The notes: generated by a model not told the origin, from the sequence alone. Positions 24,856 to 34,456 are shown, counted from the stretch's first letter. The stretch: 64,000 bases of DNA from CAINVV01 sp036508555 (GCA_036508555.1 DATCHD010000035.1:1-64000), one strand, 5' to 3'. Translations and numbers: made by a program.

Positions 24856-26952
24856 ATGAAAACATTACTGCCAGCATGCTTGCTGTTTCTTTCGGTCAGC
24901 CTACTGACGGTTGACAATTCGGTTACCGGTCAGACGGTTAAGAAAAATTACGTACCCGAAACCCCCAAACTGAGTTCCGATCTGATGACGCCTGAAGTAC
25001 TCTGGTCGTTCGGGAGGATAGGATCTGTACAGGTTTCCCCGGATGGGAATAAGATATTGTATGATATCACCTATTTCAATATTTCCGAAAATAAATCCTA
25101 CCGGGATCTCTATGTTGCACCAGTCGCGGGTGGCCCTGGCATTCGGATCACAGACACTCCCGAGAAGGAGTCGGAAGAAACCTGGCGACCCGACGGAAAG
25201 AAGATAGGCTACATTTCGACCGCATCGGGCGAACCGCAACTCTGGGAAGTCAACCCGGATGGTTCCTCACCGAAACAGGTTTCCAAAGTGAAGGATGGCA
25301 TCGGCGGTTTCAAATATGCGCCCGACATGAAGCATATTTTCTTCATAGGCACGGTCAAGCTGGACAAGGATGTGCACGATCTTTACCCCGATCTTCCCAA
25401 GGCCAATGCACGTTTGTACGACGATGTCATGTACCGCCACTGGGACACCTGGAGCGACGGGACGTACCAGCATGTATTTGTTGCCAGCTACAGCCAGGCT
25501 GGACTATCGGATATTAAAGACCTGCAACAGGGCGAGCGCTATGATACTCCTTTGAAGCCTAATGGAGGGACGGAACAGATTGCCTGGAGCGCAGACAGTA
25601 AAACCATCGCCTATACCTGTAAGAAAAAGGCTGGAAAAGACTACGCAGTATCCACCAATTCAGACATTTACTTTTATAACCTCGAGTCGGGTAACACCAA
25701 AAATCTCACCGCAGGGATGATGGGATATGACCAGAATCCAACCTTCTCACCGGATGGAAAAATGATCGCCTGGGAAAGCATGGAACGGGATGGTTATGAA
25801 TCGGATAAGAACCGGTTATTTGTTGCGGATCTCACTACCGGGAAAAAGGAAGACCTGAGTTCCGGTTTCGATCAGAACGTCCAGAATCTGAGCTGGTCTC
25901 AGGACAGTAAAACGATCTGGTTTATCTCCGATATCAAAGCTACTGATGAAATTTTCAAACTGGATCTTCCAACGAAAAAAATTACCAGGGTAACGGACGG
26001 AATCCATGATTACCAGAATGTAATTCCAGCCGGGGATAAGCTGGTTGCCTCCAGGGTTTCCATGTCGCAGCCTGCTGAAATCTATTTGGTTGATCCTAAG
26101 ACAGGCCTGGGCAAACCGCTGACTTTTGTCAACAAAGGCATTCTGGATCAATTAGCGATCGGGAAAGTGGAAAGTCGCTGGATCACCACCACCGACAAGA
26201 AGAAAATGCGTGCCTGGGTGATCTATCCGCCACATTTCGATCCGAAGAAAAAATATCCCGCCTTGCTTTTCTGCGAGGGCGGACCGCAAACTACTGTTAG
26301 TCAGTTTTGGTCGTACCGATGGAATTTTCAGATCATGGCGGCCAATAATTACATCATCATCGCACCTAACCGCAGGGGGCTTCCCGGATTTGGGCACGAA
26401 TGGAACGAACAAATCTCCGGCGACTATGGCGGACAGAATATGAAGGACTACCTGACCGCCATTGACACCCTTGCTGCAGAGCCCTACGTCAATAAAAACA
26501 AGCTGGGTGCGGTCGGTGCCAGCTATGGCGGATATTCTATTTATTACCTCGCGGGAATCCACAAGGGAAGATTCAAAGCGTTTATCTCTCACAGCGGGAT
26601 CTTCAATATGGAGGCGCTTTACTCGACCACAGAAGAGATGTGGTTCGTCAATTGGGATAACGGCGGTTCATATTGGGACATGAAAAACGCTGTTGCACAG
26701 AATACTTACAAAAATTTCTCCCCACACAAACTGGTGCAAAACTGGGATACTCCGATGCTGGTCATCCATGGAGAAAAAGATTTCCGGATTCCTTACACGC
26801 AGGGTCTGGGAGCTTTCAATTCAGCGAGGTTAAAGAACATTCCCGCAGAGCTTTTACTCTTTCCTGAGGAAAACCACTGGATCCTTCAGGCGCAGAACGG
26901 AATCTTATGGCAACGGGTTTATTTTAACTGGTTAAATCGCTGGTTGAAGTAA
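24856..26952 (+). CDS. Secreted S9-family prolyl-oligopeptidase-type peptidase
   Basis: The start at 24856 gives MKTLLPACLLFLSVSLLTV, a good signal peptide. The open frame extends upstream to 24778 without family similarity. The N-terminal part (about 55-420) is a WD40/TolB-like beta-propeller with repeated SPDG and SADSK turns. The C-terminal alpha/beta hydrolase has the triad Ser556 in GASYGGYS, Asp642 in GEKDFRIP and His674 in EENHW. This matches DPP/acylaminoacyl peptidase-like enzymes that trim peptides in the periplasm. Length (698 residues) is typical. It is monocistronic as far as can be seen. Confidence 0.93.
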   Translation: MKTLLPACLLFLSVSLLTVDNSVTGQTVKKNYVPETPKLSSDLMTPEVLWSFGRIGSVQVSPDGNKILYDITYFNISENKSYRDLYVAPVAGGPGIRITDTPEKESEETWRPDGKKIGYISTASGEPQLWEVNPDGSSPKQVSKVKDGIGGFKYAPDMKHIFFIGTVKLDKDVHDLYPDLPKANARLYDDVMYRHWDTWSDGTYQHVFVASYSQAGLSDIKDLQQGERYDTPLKPNGGTEQIAWSADSKTIAYTCKKKAGKDYAVSTNSDIYFYNLESGNTKNLTAGMMGYDQNPTFSPDGKMIAWESMERDGYESDKNRLFVADLTTGKKEDLSSGFDQNVQNLSWSQDSKTIWFISDIKATDEIFKLDLPTKKITRVTDGIHDYQNVIPAGDKLVASRVSMSQPAEIYLVDPKTGLGKPLTFVNKGILDQLAIGKVESRWITTTDKKKMRAWVIYPPHFDPKKKYPALLFCEGGPQTTVSQFWSYRWNFQIMAANNYIIIAPNRRGLPGFGHEWNEQISGDYGGQNMKDYLTAIDTLAAEPYVNKNKLGAVGASYGGYSIYYLAGIHKGRFKAFISHSGIFNMEALYSTTEEMWFVNWDNGGSYWDMKNAVAQNTYKNFSPHKLVQNWDTPMLVIHGEKDFRIPYTQGLGAFNSARLKNIPAELLLFPEENHWILQAQNGILWQRVYFNWLNRWLK

Positions 26953-27000
26953 ATTTTATTAACAAATTTTGTATATTTACAACGGAAAAACAACCCGATT

Positions 27001-27228
27001 ATGAGTAGCAGCAGAAGACTCTATGATAAAGTTATGACAATCGTCGGAACATTGATGATCTTTTTTTACTTCGGACTTGCCTATGTCATCTTATTCTCTA
27101 CGATTATCAACGCGGATAAGACCCTAAAGGTGATTTTTGCCACTCCACTATTGCTTTATGGGATGTACCGGATTGTGCTTTCTTATCAAAAGATCAAAGA
27201 GAATTTTTTCGAGTCAGAAGATGATTGA
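27001..27228 (+). CDS. Small two-span membrane protein upstream of the TonB cluster
   Basis: The 75-residue protein has two hydrophobic segments (about 13-34 and 43-60) and a charged C-terminus (KIKENFFESEDD). No catalytic motif is visible. It lies 229 nt before the PstS-like gene, so it may be separately transcribed. A possible -7 element, TATATTTA (26972-26979), is just upstream. Function unknown. Confidence 0.75.
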   Translation: MSSSRRLYDKVMTIVGTLMIFFYFGLAYVILFSTIINADKTLKVIFATPLLLYGMYRIVLSYQKIKENFFESEDD

Positions 27229-27353
27229 TTTTGATCACTTTTGATGCCTAGTAGCTGATTTTCAGGATTATTTAAACTCAATCTAAATTTTGCAGACTTT
27301 TTGTAATGTTTTAGTTTGAAATTTAAAGAGTTCAACCAAAAAAAAAATAAGAA

Positions 27354-27378
27354 TGTTATAATTTATTGCCCTATAACA
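27354..27378. promoter_or_regulatory. Inverted repeat upstream of the PstS-like gene
   Basis: TGTTATA (27354-27360) and TATAACA (27372-27378) are perfect inverted copies with an 11-nt spacer. They lie 80-104 nt before the likely start at 27458, in an AT-rich 229-nt gap. This could be an operator. Confidence 0.35.
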
Positions 27379-27457
27379 AATTTGATTTATTATTATTGCA
27401 ACGAAATTTTAACCATTTCAGACTGAATTTGTGAAATTGTTTTCAAACTTGAGGGAC

Positions 27458-28399
27458 ATGAAGTCGATTGGCTTAATAATCAGCGGTTTGGTAGTAATAC
27501 TTACACTAAACTTACAGTGTGGTACCCGAAAACCAGCTGAAATTGATGAAACTCCGACCAGAGGGACCATCCGCATTATTGCGGATCCTTCGTTTCAGCC
27601 TATTGTTGAGGCTGAAATATACACTTTTACTGCTCTCTATAAGTATGCACACATCACACCTACCTACTTATCCGAGAAGGATCTGGTTGCAGCTTTCCTC
27701 AATGATTCTGTAAAAACTGTTGTTACGGCCTGGGAACCAACGGCTCAGCAAAAGGAATTATTGTTAAGTACACAAACCATTGCCAGGACAACCACAGTTG
27801 CTTATGACGCGATTGCACTGGTTTTGAATAAAGAAAATAAAGATTCCTTGTTCACTTACCAAAACGTCAATGATCTTTTCACTGGCAAACTTAATGACTG
27901 GAATCAATTGAATGCCAAGTCTAAGCTAGGTAAAATTGTTGCTGTATTCGACAATGAAAAATCGGCCAATATCCGCTATTTTAAAGATGAATTTAAGCTT
28001 CCCGCCCAGTTGCCTTCCAACTTCTACTCTGTCAACAACAATGAGGAAGTTATTAATTATGTAGAAAAAAATAAGAGTGCGATTGGAATGGTGAGTGTAA
28101 ACTGGATTTGTGACCGCGAAGATTCGACCAATAGAGCTTTTTCAAGCAAAATCAAAACTGTTGCTGTTTCGCAACGCTTTCTGGATCCGGGATCATTCTT
28201 CATGCCAGTGCAGGGATCTATCCTTGACAAGAGTTATCCTTTTACCAGAAGGATTAACATTGTTACCAGGGAGAGCTTTAAAGGGCTCGGCACAGGATTC
28301 ATATCGTGGTGGTCGGGCGAGAAGGGACAACGAATTGTTCTTAAATCCGGTTTGGTTCCGGCTACCATGCCAATACGTTTAATACAGATTAAAAAATAA
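27458..28399 (+). CDS. PstS-like phosphate-binding lipoprotein
   Basis: The start at 27458 follows a GAGGG-like ribosome binding site and gives a lipoprotein signal ending LNLQC, with Cys21 as the lipidated residue. A GTG start at 27431 is an alternative. The rest is a periplasmic-binding fold of the PstS family: TRGTIRIIADPSF at the N-terminus, VNDLFTGKLNDWNQL and SAIGMVSVNWI. No pstCAB transporter genes follow. Instead the gene leads a TonB energising cluster, an arrangement I recall from Bacteroidota. A role in the ExbBD-TonB complex rather than phosphate uptake is therefore plausible. Confidence 0.85.
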   Translation: MKSIGLIISGLVVILTLNLQCGTRKPAEIDETPTRGTIRIIADPSFQPIVEAEIYTFTALYKYAHITPTYLSEKDLVAAFLNDSVKTVVTAWEPTAQQKELLLSTQTIARTTTVAYDAIALVLNKENKDSLFTYQNVNDLFTGKLNDWNQLNAKSKLGKIVAVFDNEKSANIRYFKDEFKLPAQLPSNFYSVNNNEEVINYVEKNKSAIGMVSVNWICDREDSTNRAFSSKIKTVAVSQRFLDPGSFFMPVQGSILDKSYPFTRRINIVTRESFKGLGTGFISWWSGEKGQRIVLKSGLVPATMPIRLIQIKK

Positions 28400-28416
28400 C
28401 TTTAATAGTTTATATT

Positions 28417-30612
28417 ATGTTAAATAGTTTATTAAAAAAAGCTTCTGTGATCCTTACCCTGTTTATTCTTTGCGGTATTTCCGGGTTAAAAGCCCAAACA
28501 TTGGAAGAAGCGATAACTGCTACGCACAATGAACAATTTGACAAAGCAGATCAGATTTTACAGAATTTGGCAAAAAGTGCACCCACCAGTCAAGTCTATT
28601 ATAGACTTGGAGAGAATACAATGTTAAACTTCTTTTCTGATTCAATCTCCAACTCATTGAAGGTTGTAGCAGCAGAAGCAAAACAAGCTTTTGATAAGGG
28701 TATTGCCATTAGTCCAAATGATCCTTTAAACTATGTGGGCCTGGCAAAGGTAGCTTCTTACCTGGGCGATCAGAAGACAGCCACAGAAATGCGGGCAAAA
28801 GCCAAGAGTTTCCTGTTACCCTATAAGAAGGTTTCAAAAATCCCTAATCCGCAAGAATACGCGCATGCACTGGCAAAACTTGCTGAATCGTACATCGTAT
28901 TTGACAAGGTGGATACAACTCTGGCAATGCCCTATATCAGGGAAGCACTGAGCATTGATCAAAAAAATGAAATGATTTATATTATTGCCGGCGATCTGTA
29001 TCTTCTTGTGAACAATGGGTCGCTCGCGATCAAAAATTACAACAAAGCGCAGGAAACTGATCCCACATCACCAATGGCCAACATGAAAATTGGAAGTATC
29101 TATTTCAAGGGCCGTAACCTGATGGCTGCCATACCATATTATGAGCAGGCGATAGCCCTCGACAAGAACTACGCCCCTGCCTACCGTGAATTAGGACAGC
29201 TTTATTCGATGGCCGGTCGTTTCAAGGAATCAAAAGATTACTTTGAGACCTATCTAAGACTGACTAACCAGAACATTCCTGCTAAGATTCGTTATGTGAA
29301 TGCTCTTTTCTACTCCAAAAACTATGCTGAAGTAATCAAAAACGTCGAAGATATTTTTGCAGTTGATAAATCCAGGACTTACCTGAACCGTATTGCAGGT
29401 TATTCCAGCTACGAACAAGGCAACTACGCAGCGGCCCTGACCTATATGAATAACCTGCTTGCGAATCTTCCCGCTGACAGAATCCTGAAAAAGGACTATA
29501 TATATTATGCACGGATCATTCAGAAGAAGAACCAGAATTATCCAAAGATGTTGATTGAACTGGATAAGGCCAACGCGGATCTTACCAAAGAGAGGGAGAA
29601 AATTGAGTCTTTGAAAGGCCCTGCCAAAGAGAAAGAAAAAGAGAACGAAGCACCGATGGTTGCCAAAGTTAATGAACTTCAAGCCAACATAAATGCTTCC
29701 GCACTGGAGCTCAGTAAAGCTTCTGAAGCTTATGAGAAAGCCATTACATTTGCTGATGAAGATGTGAACCTGATTCAGGAAAAAGCCAACTCACATTATA
29801 TGCACAGGCACTATTCCGAAGCGGCCGATACATGGAGACGGCTCATTTCAAAAGGAAAAGATTCGGAAGAAAACTATCTTCAGATCGGAAAGGCTTATTA
29901 TCAGGGAAAAGAATTTGACAAAGCGGATGAAGTATTCAATCAGTTGATTACTAAATATCCTGATTACATTCCTGCCTATCTCTGGAGTGCAAACAATGCT
30001 TCTGCCAAGGATCCTGATTCCAAACTTGGTCTGGGTAAACAGAAATTTGCTGCTCTTCTTGCCAAAGCTTCAACTGACTCTGTGAAAAATGTAAATGAGA
30101 TTTTTGATGCACTGCGCTACCTGGGCTACAATGCTCTTCAGGCTGATAGATATGAAGAGGCAAAAGCCTATTACAACCGCATGGTAAATCTTGATCCTAA
30201 GAACAAGGATATGATGATCAAAGCTTACAGCTCTTTGGCATCCATGTACATGCAAAAAGGAGAATACCCGAGGGCCTCTGAATCGTATAACAAGCTTCTT
30301 GAATTGGATCCCGCCAACGAAGCAGCCAAATCATCGATCAAATACATAGTCGCCCTGCAATCAAGTGCGAAACCCAAGGCCAATCCGAATGAGATTTCTG
30401 GTATGATCAAAGATAGTTCGGGTACACCCGTTGCAGGAGCTTCCGTAAGGGTCAAAGATACTGCTGCCGAAGCCTGGACAAATGCAAAAGGTGAATACAG
30501 ATTTACCATGCCTGAGGCTTCAACTATTCTGGTTATCAGCGCTAAGGACTTAAAAACAATTGAAATTCCAGTTACCGCTAAAAGAGTTTATAATGCCACA
30601 CTGGGCAAATAA
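28417..30612 (+). CDS. Periplasmic TPR protein with C-terminal carboxypeptidase-regulatory-like domain
   Basis: The 731-residue protein has a signal peptide (about 1-27) and many TPR helices across about 30-650. A charged coiled-coil stretch sits near 390-420, with repeated KEREKIESLKG-like residues. The last 75 residues form a CarboxypepD_reg-like beta-sandwich (EISGMIKDSSGTPVAGASV), as seen at the N-terminus of TonB-dependent receptors. It probably scaffolds protein contacts between the TonB complex and the outer membrane. It starts 17 nt after the PstS-like gene and precedes exbB. Confidence 0.85.
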   Translation: MLNSLLKKASVILTLFILCGISGLKAQTLEEAITATHNEQFDKADQILQNLAKSAPTSQVYYRLGENTMLNFFSDSISNSLKVVAAEAKQAFDKGIAISPNDPLNYVGLAKVASYLGDQKTATEMRAKAKSFLLPYKKVSKIPNPQEYAHALAKLAESYIVFDKVDTTLAMPYIREALSIDQKNEMIYIIAGDLYLLVNNGSLAIKNYNKAQETDPTSPMANMKIGSIYFKGRNLMAAIPYYEQAIALDKNYAPAYRELGQLYSMAGRFKESKDYFETYLRLTNQNIPAKIRYVNALFYSKNYAEVIKNVEDIFAVDKSRTYLNRIAGYSSYEQGNYAAALTYMNNLLANLPADRILKKDYIYYARIIQKKNQNYPKMLIELDKANADLTKEREKIESLKGPAKEKEKENEAPMVAKVNELQANINASALELSKASEAYEKAITFADEDVNLIQEKANSHYMHRHYSEAADTWRRLISKGKDSEENYLQIGKAYYQGKEFDKADEVFNQLITKYPDYIPAYLWSANNASAKDPDSKLGLGKQKFAALLAKASTDSVKNVNEIFDALRYLGYNALQADRYEEAKAYYNRMVNLDPKNKDMMIKAYSSLASMYMQKGEYPRASESYNKLLELDPANEAAKSSIKYIVALQSSAKPKANPNEISGMIKDSSGTPVAGASVRVKDTAAEAWTNAKGEYRFTMPEASTILVISAKDLKTIEIPVTAKRVYNATLGK

Positions 30613-30684
30613 TTAAAATGGAATCAACAAAACAAAATAGAGATTCAATAAAGTTTTATTTAACCACGAAAACAATTAAAAAAG

Positions 30685-31503
30685 ATGAGTAAAAATTCAG
30701 GTTCATTCAAAAAAATGTTCGAGTCATTTTTTGCAACAGGTGCAATTCTTATTGCATTCTTATTCGCTTACTATCTGTACTCAAGTATTATGGGTAGTCC
30801 GGTCAACTTTGAAGGAGGAAATCCAAAAGGGACTCCGCTTCCAGGTAATTACATGGGTATGCTTTATAAAGGAGGTCCAATTGTTCCTATTTTGATGACA
30901 TGTATTCTAACCCTTTTCATTTTCATCATAGAAAGAGCTATTACTTTGACAAAAGTAAAGGGTAAAAACAGCTTGGACTCATTTGTTGCTGACATCCAGG
31001 GTTTAACTTCAAAAGATAAAGTTGAAGAAGCTATCGTAGCATGCGACAACCAAAAAGGCTCATTGGCCAACGTTGTTAAAGCAGGTTTACTTCGTTACAG
31101 AGATCTCGAAAAAGATACAACATTGGAAAAAGATCAAAAAATCACTTCCATGAAACAAGCTTTGGAAGAGGCTTCTGCTCTGGAATTACCAATGTTGTCC
31201 AAAAATATGGTGATTCTTTCCACCCTTGCTTCCATCTCCGTTTTGATCGGTTTGATCGGAACAGTACTTGGTATGATCCGTGCATTCGCTGCGCTGTCAC
31301 AAGCTGGTGGATCTCCTGATGCCCTTCAATTGGCAACCGGTATTTCTGAGGCTTTGATCAATACAGCATTCGGTATCACAGGCTCCACATTGGCGATCGT
31401 TGCTTACAACTATTTCTCATCAAAAATTGATGCTTTCACATTCAAAATTGATGAAGCCGGCTTTAGCCTAACTCAGACATTCGCTGCTCGTGTCAGAAAA
31501 TAA
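30685..31503 (+). CDS. exbB: MotA/TolQ/ExbB proton channel protein
   Basis: The 272-residue protein has an N-terminal membrane segment (about 12-32) and a second near 60-85 ending in IIERAITL. The family core follows with NMVILSTLASISVLIGLIG and LINTAFGITGSTLAIVAYN. ExbB forms the pentameric stator that with ExbD uses proton motive force to energise TonB. The extra N-terminal membrane helix is common in Bacteroidota. It is followed by two exbD genes. Confidence 0.93.
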   Translation: MSKNSGSFKKMFESFFATGAILIAFLFAYYLYSSIMGSPVNFEGGNPKGTPLPGNYMGMLYKGGPIVPILMTCILTLFIFIIERAITLTKVKGKNSLDSFVADIQGLTSKDKVEEAIVACDNQKGSLANVVKAGLLRYRDLEKDTTLEKDQKITSMKQALEEASALELPMLSKNMVILSTLASISVLIGLIGTVLGMIRAFAALSQAGGSPDALQLATGISEALINTAFGITGSTLAIVAYNYFSSKIDAFTFKIDEAGFSLTQTFAARVRK

Positions 31504-31550
31504 TTGTCTGGGTTTAATTCTTTTGGTTTTAAAAAATTTAAAATTATCGC

Positions 31551-32183
31551 ATGCCAAAGATTAAAATACCCCATAAAACGCCTCATGTTGACATGACGCC
31601 GATGGTGGACCTCTTCTCGCTGCTGCTGACCTTCTTTATGTTGACAGCAACCATGAAGCCATCTGAACCGGCTCCTGTCGATACACCAGCTTCTATATCT
31701 GAAAAACCCTCTCCGGACAAAAATATTATGACTATAACCATAGCAAAGGACAACAGGGTGTTTTTCAATGTAGACAATGGTCAAGATACCATTTTGCATT
31801 TCAGACCCAAAATCCTTGAAGAAATGGGTAAGAGATACAACATCGTATTCACCCCTCAAGAACTGCGCTTTTTCGAAAAGAACAGTGTCCCCTTTGGAGT
31901 AAACATTAAGGAGTTTAAGGCCTACCTTGCTGCTAAGGACAACGAAAAAGCCAGGTTCGAAAAAGGAATCCCCATTGATTCAACTGATAACCAGATGGCC
32001 TTGTGGATACTTTTCGCCCGACAGGTTAACCCTTCAGTTCAGACCCTTATAAAAGGCGACAATGATGTGGAATATCCGCTTGTGAAAAAAGTACTGGATA
32101 TTCTTCAGGATAAAAACGTAAACAGGTTCAGCCTGATTACCAGCCTTGAAAAAGTTGAAGTAGTAGAAGCAGCTAAAAAGTAG
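31551..32183 (+). CDS. exbD: ExbD-type biopolymer transport protein (first copy)
   Basis: The 210-residue protein has a short cytoplasmic N-terminus and one membrane helix with the proton-carrying Asp in HVDMTPMVDLFSLLLTFFML, then a periplasmic domain. It pairs with ExbB. It is longer than E. coli ExbD (141 residues) because of insertions in the periplasmic domain, as in other Bacteroidota copies. A second exbD follows 4 nt downstream. Confidence 0.92.
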   Translation: MPKIKIPHKTPHVDMTPMVDLFSLLLTFFMLTATMKPSEPAPVDTPASISEKPSPDKNIMTITIAKDNRVFFNVDNGQDTILHFRPKILEEMGKRYNIVFTPQELRFFEKNSVPFGVNIKEFKAYLAAKDNEKARFEKGIPIDSTDNQMALWILFARQVNPSVQTLIKGDNDVEYPLVKKVLDILQDKNVNRFSLITSLEKVEVVEAAKK

Positions 32184-32187
32184 TATT

Positions 32188-32856
32188 ATGGCAGAAATTA
32201 TACAAGAAGATAAACAAAAGGGTGGGAAGAAGCGACCTAAAAAGCATTCAACCACCATAGACATGACGCCGATGGTAGACCTTATGTGTCTGCTGATCAC
32301 GTTCTTCATGCTTACGACTGCTTTTGCCAAACCAAAGGTCATGGATATCATGTTGCCTGAGAAGATCAAGAAAAACGAAAAAGTGGATCCTCCTAAAATT
32401 GCAGAGAGTCGTACGCTTAACATCATTATGGGTCCGAATGACAAGGTATACTGGTATCCCGGTAAAGCGGATCCTGCGGCTTTGGTTCCGTTACGGGAAA
32501 CGAATTTTAGTGCCACAGGTATTCGTCAGGTTTTACTTGATAGAAACAGGGCGCTCTTCAAAAAAATTGAAGCGTTTAAGGCAGATGTCACTGCGGGGAA
32601 GATTGATATCAAACAGGATTCTTTGCAGTCGGCCATTCGTCAGCTCAAAAAAAATGATGATACGGGCCCGATTGTCCTGATCAAATTCTACAAGAAAGCG
32701 AAGTATAAGAACTTTGTCGATATTATTGATGAAATGTCAATCGTAGGAATTGCCATATACATTGTTACCGACATTGACTGGCTTGAGCAGAATATGGTAG
32801 AACGTGCTCTTGGGATACCTTTAACTGCAATCGCACCCTCTACAGCAAAAAAATAA
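32188..32856 (+). CDS. exbD: ExbD-type biopolymer transport protein (second copy)
   Basis: The 222-residue protein begins with a Lys-rich cytoplasmic segment and has the same membrane motif, TIDMTPMVDLMCLLITFFML, with the conserved Asp. The periplasmic part differs from the first copy, so the two are diverged paralogs and could form a heterodimer in the ExbB pore. It is followed by tonB after 12 nt. Confidence 0.92.
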   Translation: MAEIIQEDKQKGGKKRPKKHSTTIDMTPMVDLMCLLITFFMLTTAFAKPKVMDIMLPEKIKKNEKVDPPKIAESRTLNIIMGPNDKVYWYPGKADPAALVPLRETNFSATGIRQVLLDRNRALFKKIEAFKADVTAGKIDIKQDSLQSAIRQLKKNDDTGPIVLIKFYKKAKYKNFVDIIDEMSIVGIAIYIVTDIDWLEQNMVERALGIPLTAIAPSTAKK

Positions 32857-32868
32857 AGATCGACTCGT

Positions 32869-33648
32869 ATGGTAATAGATAAACAGTTCAATCCTACTTT
32901 CGATGACATAGTCTTCGAGAATAGAAATCAGGAATATGGAGCGTATCAGCTTCGGAAAAAGTACAACCGTGTTGTTCTAATCTCTACGCTGATCGGTATT
33001 TTTGTCCTTGGTTTAATCGTAATTGTTCCCTATATCAGGGCAAGCAATCAAGCCAGACTAAAATCCAGGGATGCAAGAGAGGTAATCGCCGAAATGGCCA
33101 ACAACCTTCAACAGGATGTACCGCCACCACCGCCACCACCACCGCCACCGCCACCTTCAGAACAACAAGCTGTGGTTAAATATGTTGCCCCTGTAGTTGT
33201 CGACTCTGTCAAAGTTGAAGATCAAAGTAAATTGATGATCTCCGACGAACAGATCTCGACAGCTGTAAACAAGGAAGTAGTAGAAGTGGTAGAACAAAAA
33301 CAGGAAGAGGTGCAAACGGAAAAAGAAGAACAACAGGTCTTTGTTGTAGTAGAAGAGATGCCGGAATTCCCCGGAGGAGAACTCGCCCTTCGTACATTTA
33401 TTGGCAAAGCTATCGTTTATCCAACAGTAGCTCAGGAAAATGGTATTCAAGGTAAAGTCTTCGTAACCTTCGTCGTAAACAAAGACGGTTCTGTTTCCAA
33501 TGCCAAAATCGCCAGAGGTGTAGACGCATCACTTGATAATGAAGCGTTGCGCGTGGTTTCAACATTGCCGAAGTGGAAAGCTGGCAAACAACGCGGAGTA
33601 CCTGTCAGGGTATCTTACACGGTTCCAATTAGCTTCAAACTTCAATAA
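32869..33648 (+). CDS. tonB: TonB energy transducer
   Basis: The 259-residue protein has an N-terminal cytoplasmic segment containing YGAYQLRKKYN and a single membrane helix (about 41-62). Twelve consecutive prolines follow at residues 85-96 (nt 33121-33156). The C-terminal TonB domain starts near PEFPGGELALRTFI and ends VSYTVPISFKLQ. The proline run spans the periplasm. It closes the exbB-exbD-exbD-tonB operon. Confidence 0.95.
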   Translation: MVIDKQFNPTFDDIVFENRNQEYGAYQLRKKYNRVVLISTLIGIFVLGLIVIVPYIRASNQARLKSRDAREVIAEMANNLQQDVPPPPPPPPPPPPSEQQAVVKYVAPVVVDSVKVEDQSKLMISDEQISTAVNKEVVEVVEQKQEEVQTEKEEQQVFVVVEEMPEFPGGELALRTFIGKAIVYPTVAQENGIQGKVFVTFVVNKDGSVSNAKIARGVDASLDNEALRVVSTLPKWKAGKQRGVPVRVSYTVPISFKLQ

Positions 33649-33656
33649 TGCTTTTA

Positions 33657-33695
33657 AGAAAGCCGCTCACTTAATTGTGAACGGCTTTCTTTTTA
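33657..33695. terminator. Bidirectional terminator between tonB and the SOD gene
   Basis: AGAAAGCCG-CTCAC (33657-33670) pairs with GTGAACGGCTTTCT (33677-33690) around 6 nt, with one mismatch. A T-run follows on the plus strand and A residues precede it, so both convergent genes can use it. Confidence 0.88.
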
Positions 33696-33710
33696 GATCA
33701 TTATCGTATC

Positions 33711-34376
33711 TTATTTTGATACTTCAAGATAAAGTTTATTGGCGCGTTCCCAGTTCACAACATTCCAGTAAGCATCGGCATAATCTGCACGTTTGTTCTG
33801 ATACTTGAGGTAATAGGCATGCTCCCAGACATCCAGACTCAAAACCGGAGTTCCTTTCACATCCGATACAGACATCAACGGGTTGTCTTGGTTCGGAGTT
33901 GACTGAATCGCAAGTTTGCCGTTGACAACTGATAGCCAGACCCATCCCGATCCAAACCTTCCGAGCGCAGCCTTCTTAAATTCCTCCTTGAAATGATCAA
34001 AACTTCCCCAGGTCGATTTGATGGCCTCTCCTAATTTTCCTTTTGGTTCACCTCCTGCATTCGGTGCCATTCCGTTGAAGAAGAAGGTGTGGTTCCATAC
34101 CCCACCGCCATTGTTGCGAATCGCAGCAGGTGTCTCAGCATTAACGGATTTTTGTAAATCCAAAAGAGACATTTTTTCCTGAGGCGTTCCGGCTACGGCC
34201 TTATTTAAATTATCGACATATGCCTTATGATGACGACCATAATGGATTTCCATGGTGGTTTTATCAATATAGGGTTCAAGTGCGTCAAACGCGTAGGACA
34301 GGGGCTCCTGACTAAATTGAGCAAATGCATTCGTTTCCATGACAAATAAGATTAAAATGAATAGTAAATTTTTCAT
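33711..34376 (-). CDS. Exported Fe/Mn superoxide dismutase
   Basis: The 221-residue enzyme disproportionates superoxide. An N-terminal signal peptide of about 20 residues (MKNLLFILILFVMETNAFAQ) precedes the SOD fold, so it should act in the periplasm, unlike the cytoplasmic SodB. Metal ligands are His45 in MEIHYGRHH, His in VWNHTFF, and Asp and His in LDVWEHAYYLKY. Metal preference (Fe or Mn) cannot be set with confidence. It has its own regulatory region and shares a terminator with tonB. Confidence 0.93.
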   Translation of the reverse strand: MKNLLFILILFVMETNAFAQFSQEPLSYAFDALEPYIDKTTMEIHYGRHHKAYVDNLNKAVAGTPQEKMSLLDLQKSVNAETPAAIRNNGGGVWNHTFFFNGMAPNAGGEPKGKLGEAIKSTWGSFDHFKEEFKKAALGRFGSGWVWLSVVNGKLAIQSTPNQDNPLMSVSDVKGTPVLSLDVWEHAYYLKYQNKRADYADAYWNVVNWERANKLYLEVSK

Positions 34377-34388
34377 GACTTCAATTAT

Positions 34389-34403
34389 TTAGAATGATTA
34401 TAA
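34389..34403 (-). promoter_or_regulatory. PerR/Fur-type box upstream of the SOD gene
   Basis: TTAGAATGATTATAA matches the PerR box TTATAATnATTATAA at 13 of 14 defined positions. It also forms part of a longer inverted repeat, AGAATG (34391-34396) and CATTCT (34405-34410). It lies 13-27 nt before the start codon, so a bound repressor could block transcription. Control by peroxide or iron is plausible. Confidence 0.5.
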
Positions 34404-34456
34404 ACATTCTATAGCTATTACGAGCCGCCAAAATTTTTGTTACTTATTTAAACATT

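Noticed and set aside
27458..28399. A phosphate uptake (Pst) operon
   Set aside because: No pstC, pstA, pstB or phoU gene follows; the neighbours are TonB-system genes.
33121..33156. CCA/CCG run in tonB as a possible assembly error or phase-variable repeat
   Set aside because: The twelve-proline run is normal for the periplasmic stretch of TonB, and the unit is three bases, so length change keeps the frame.
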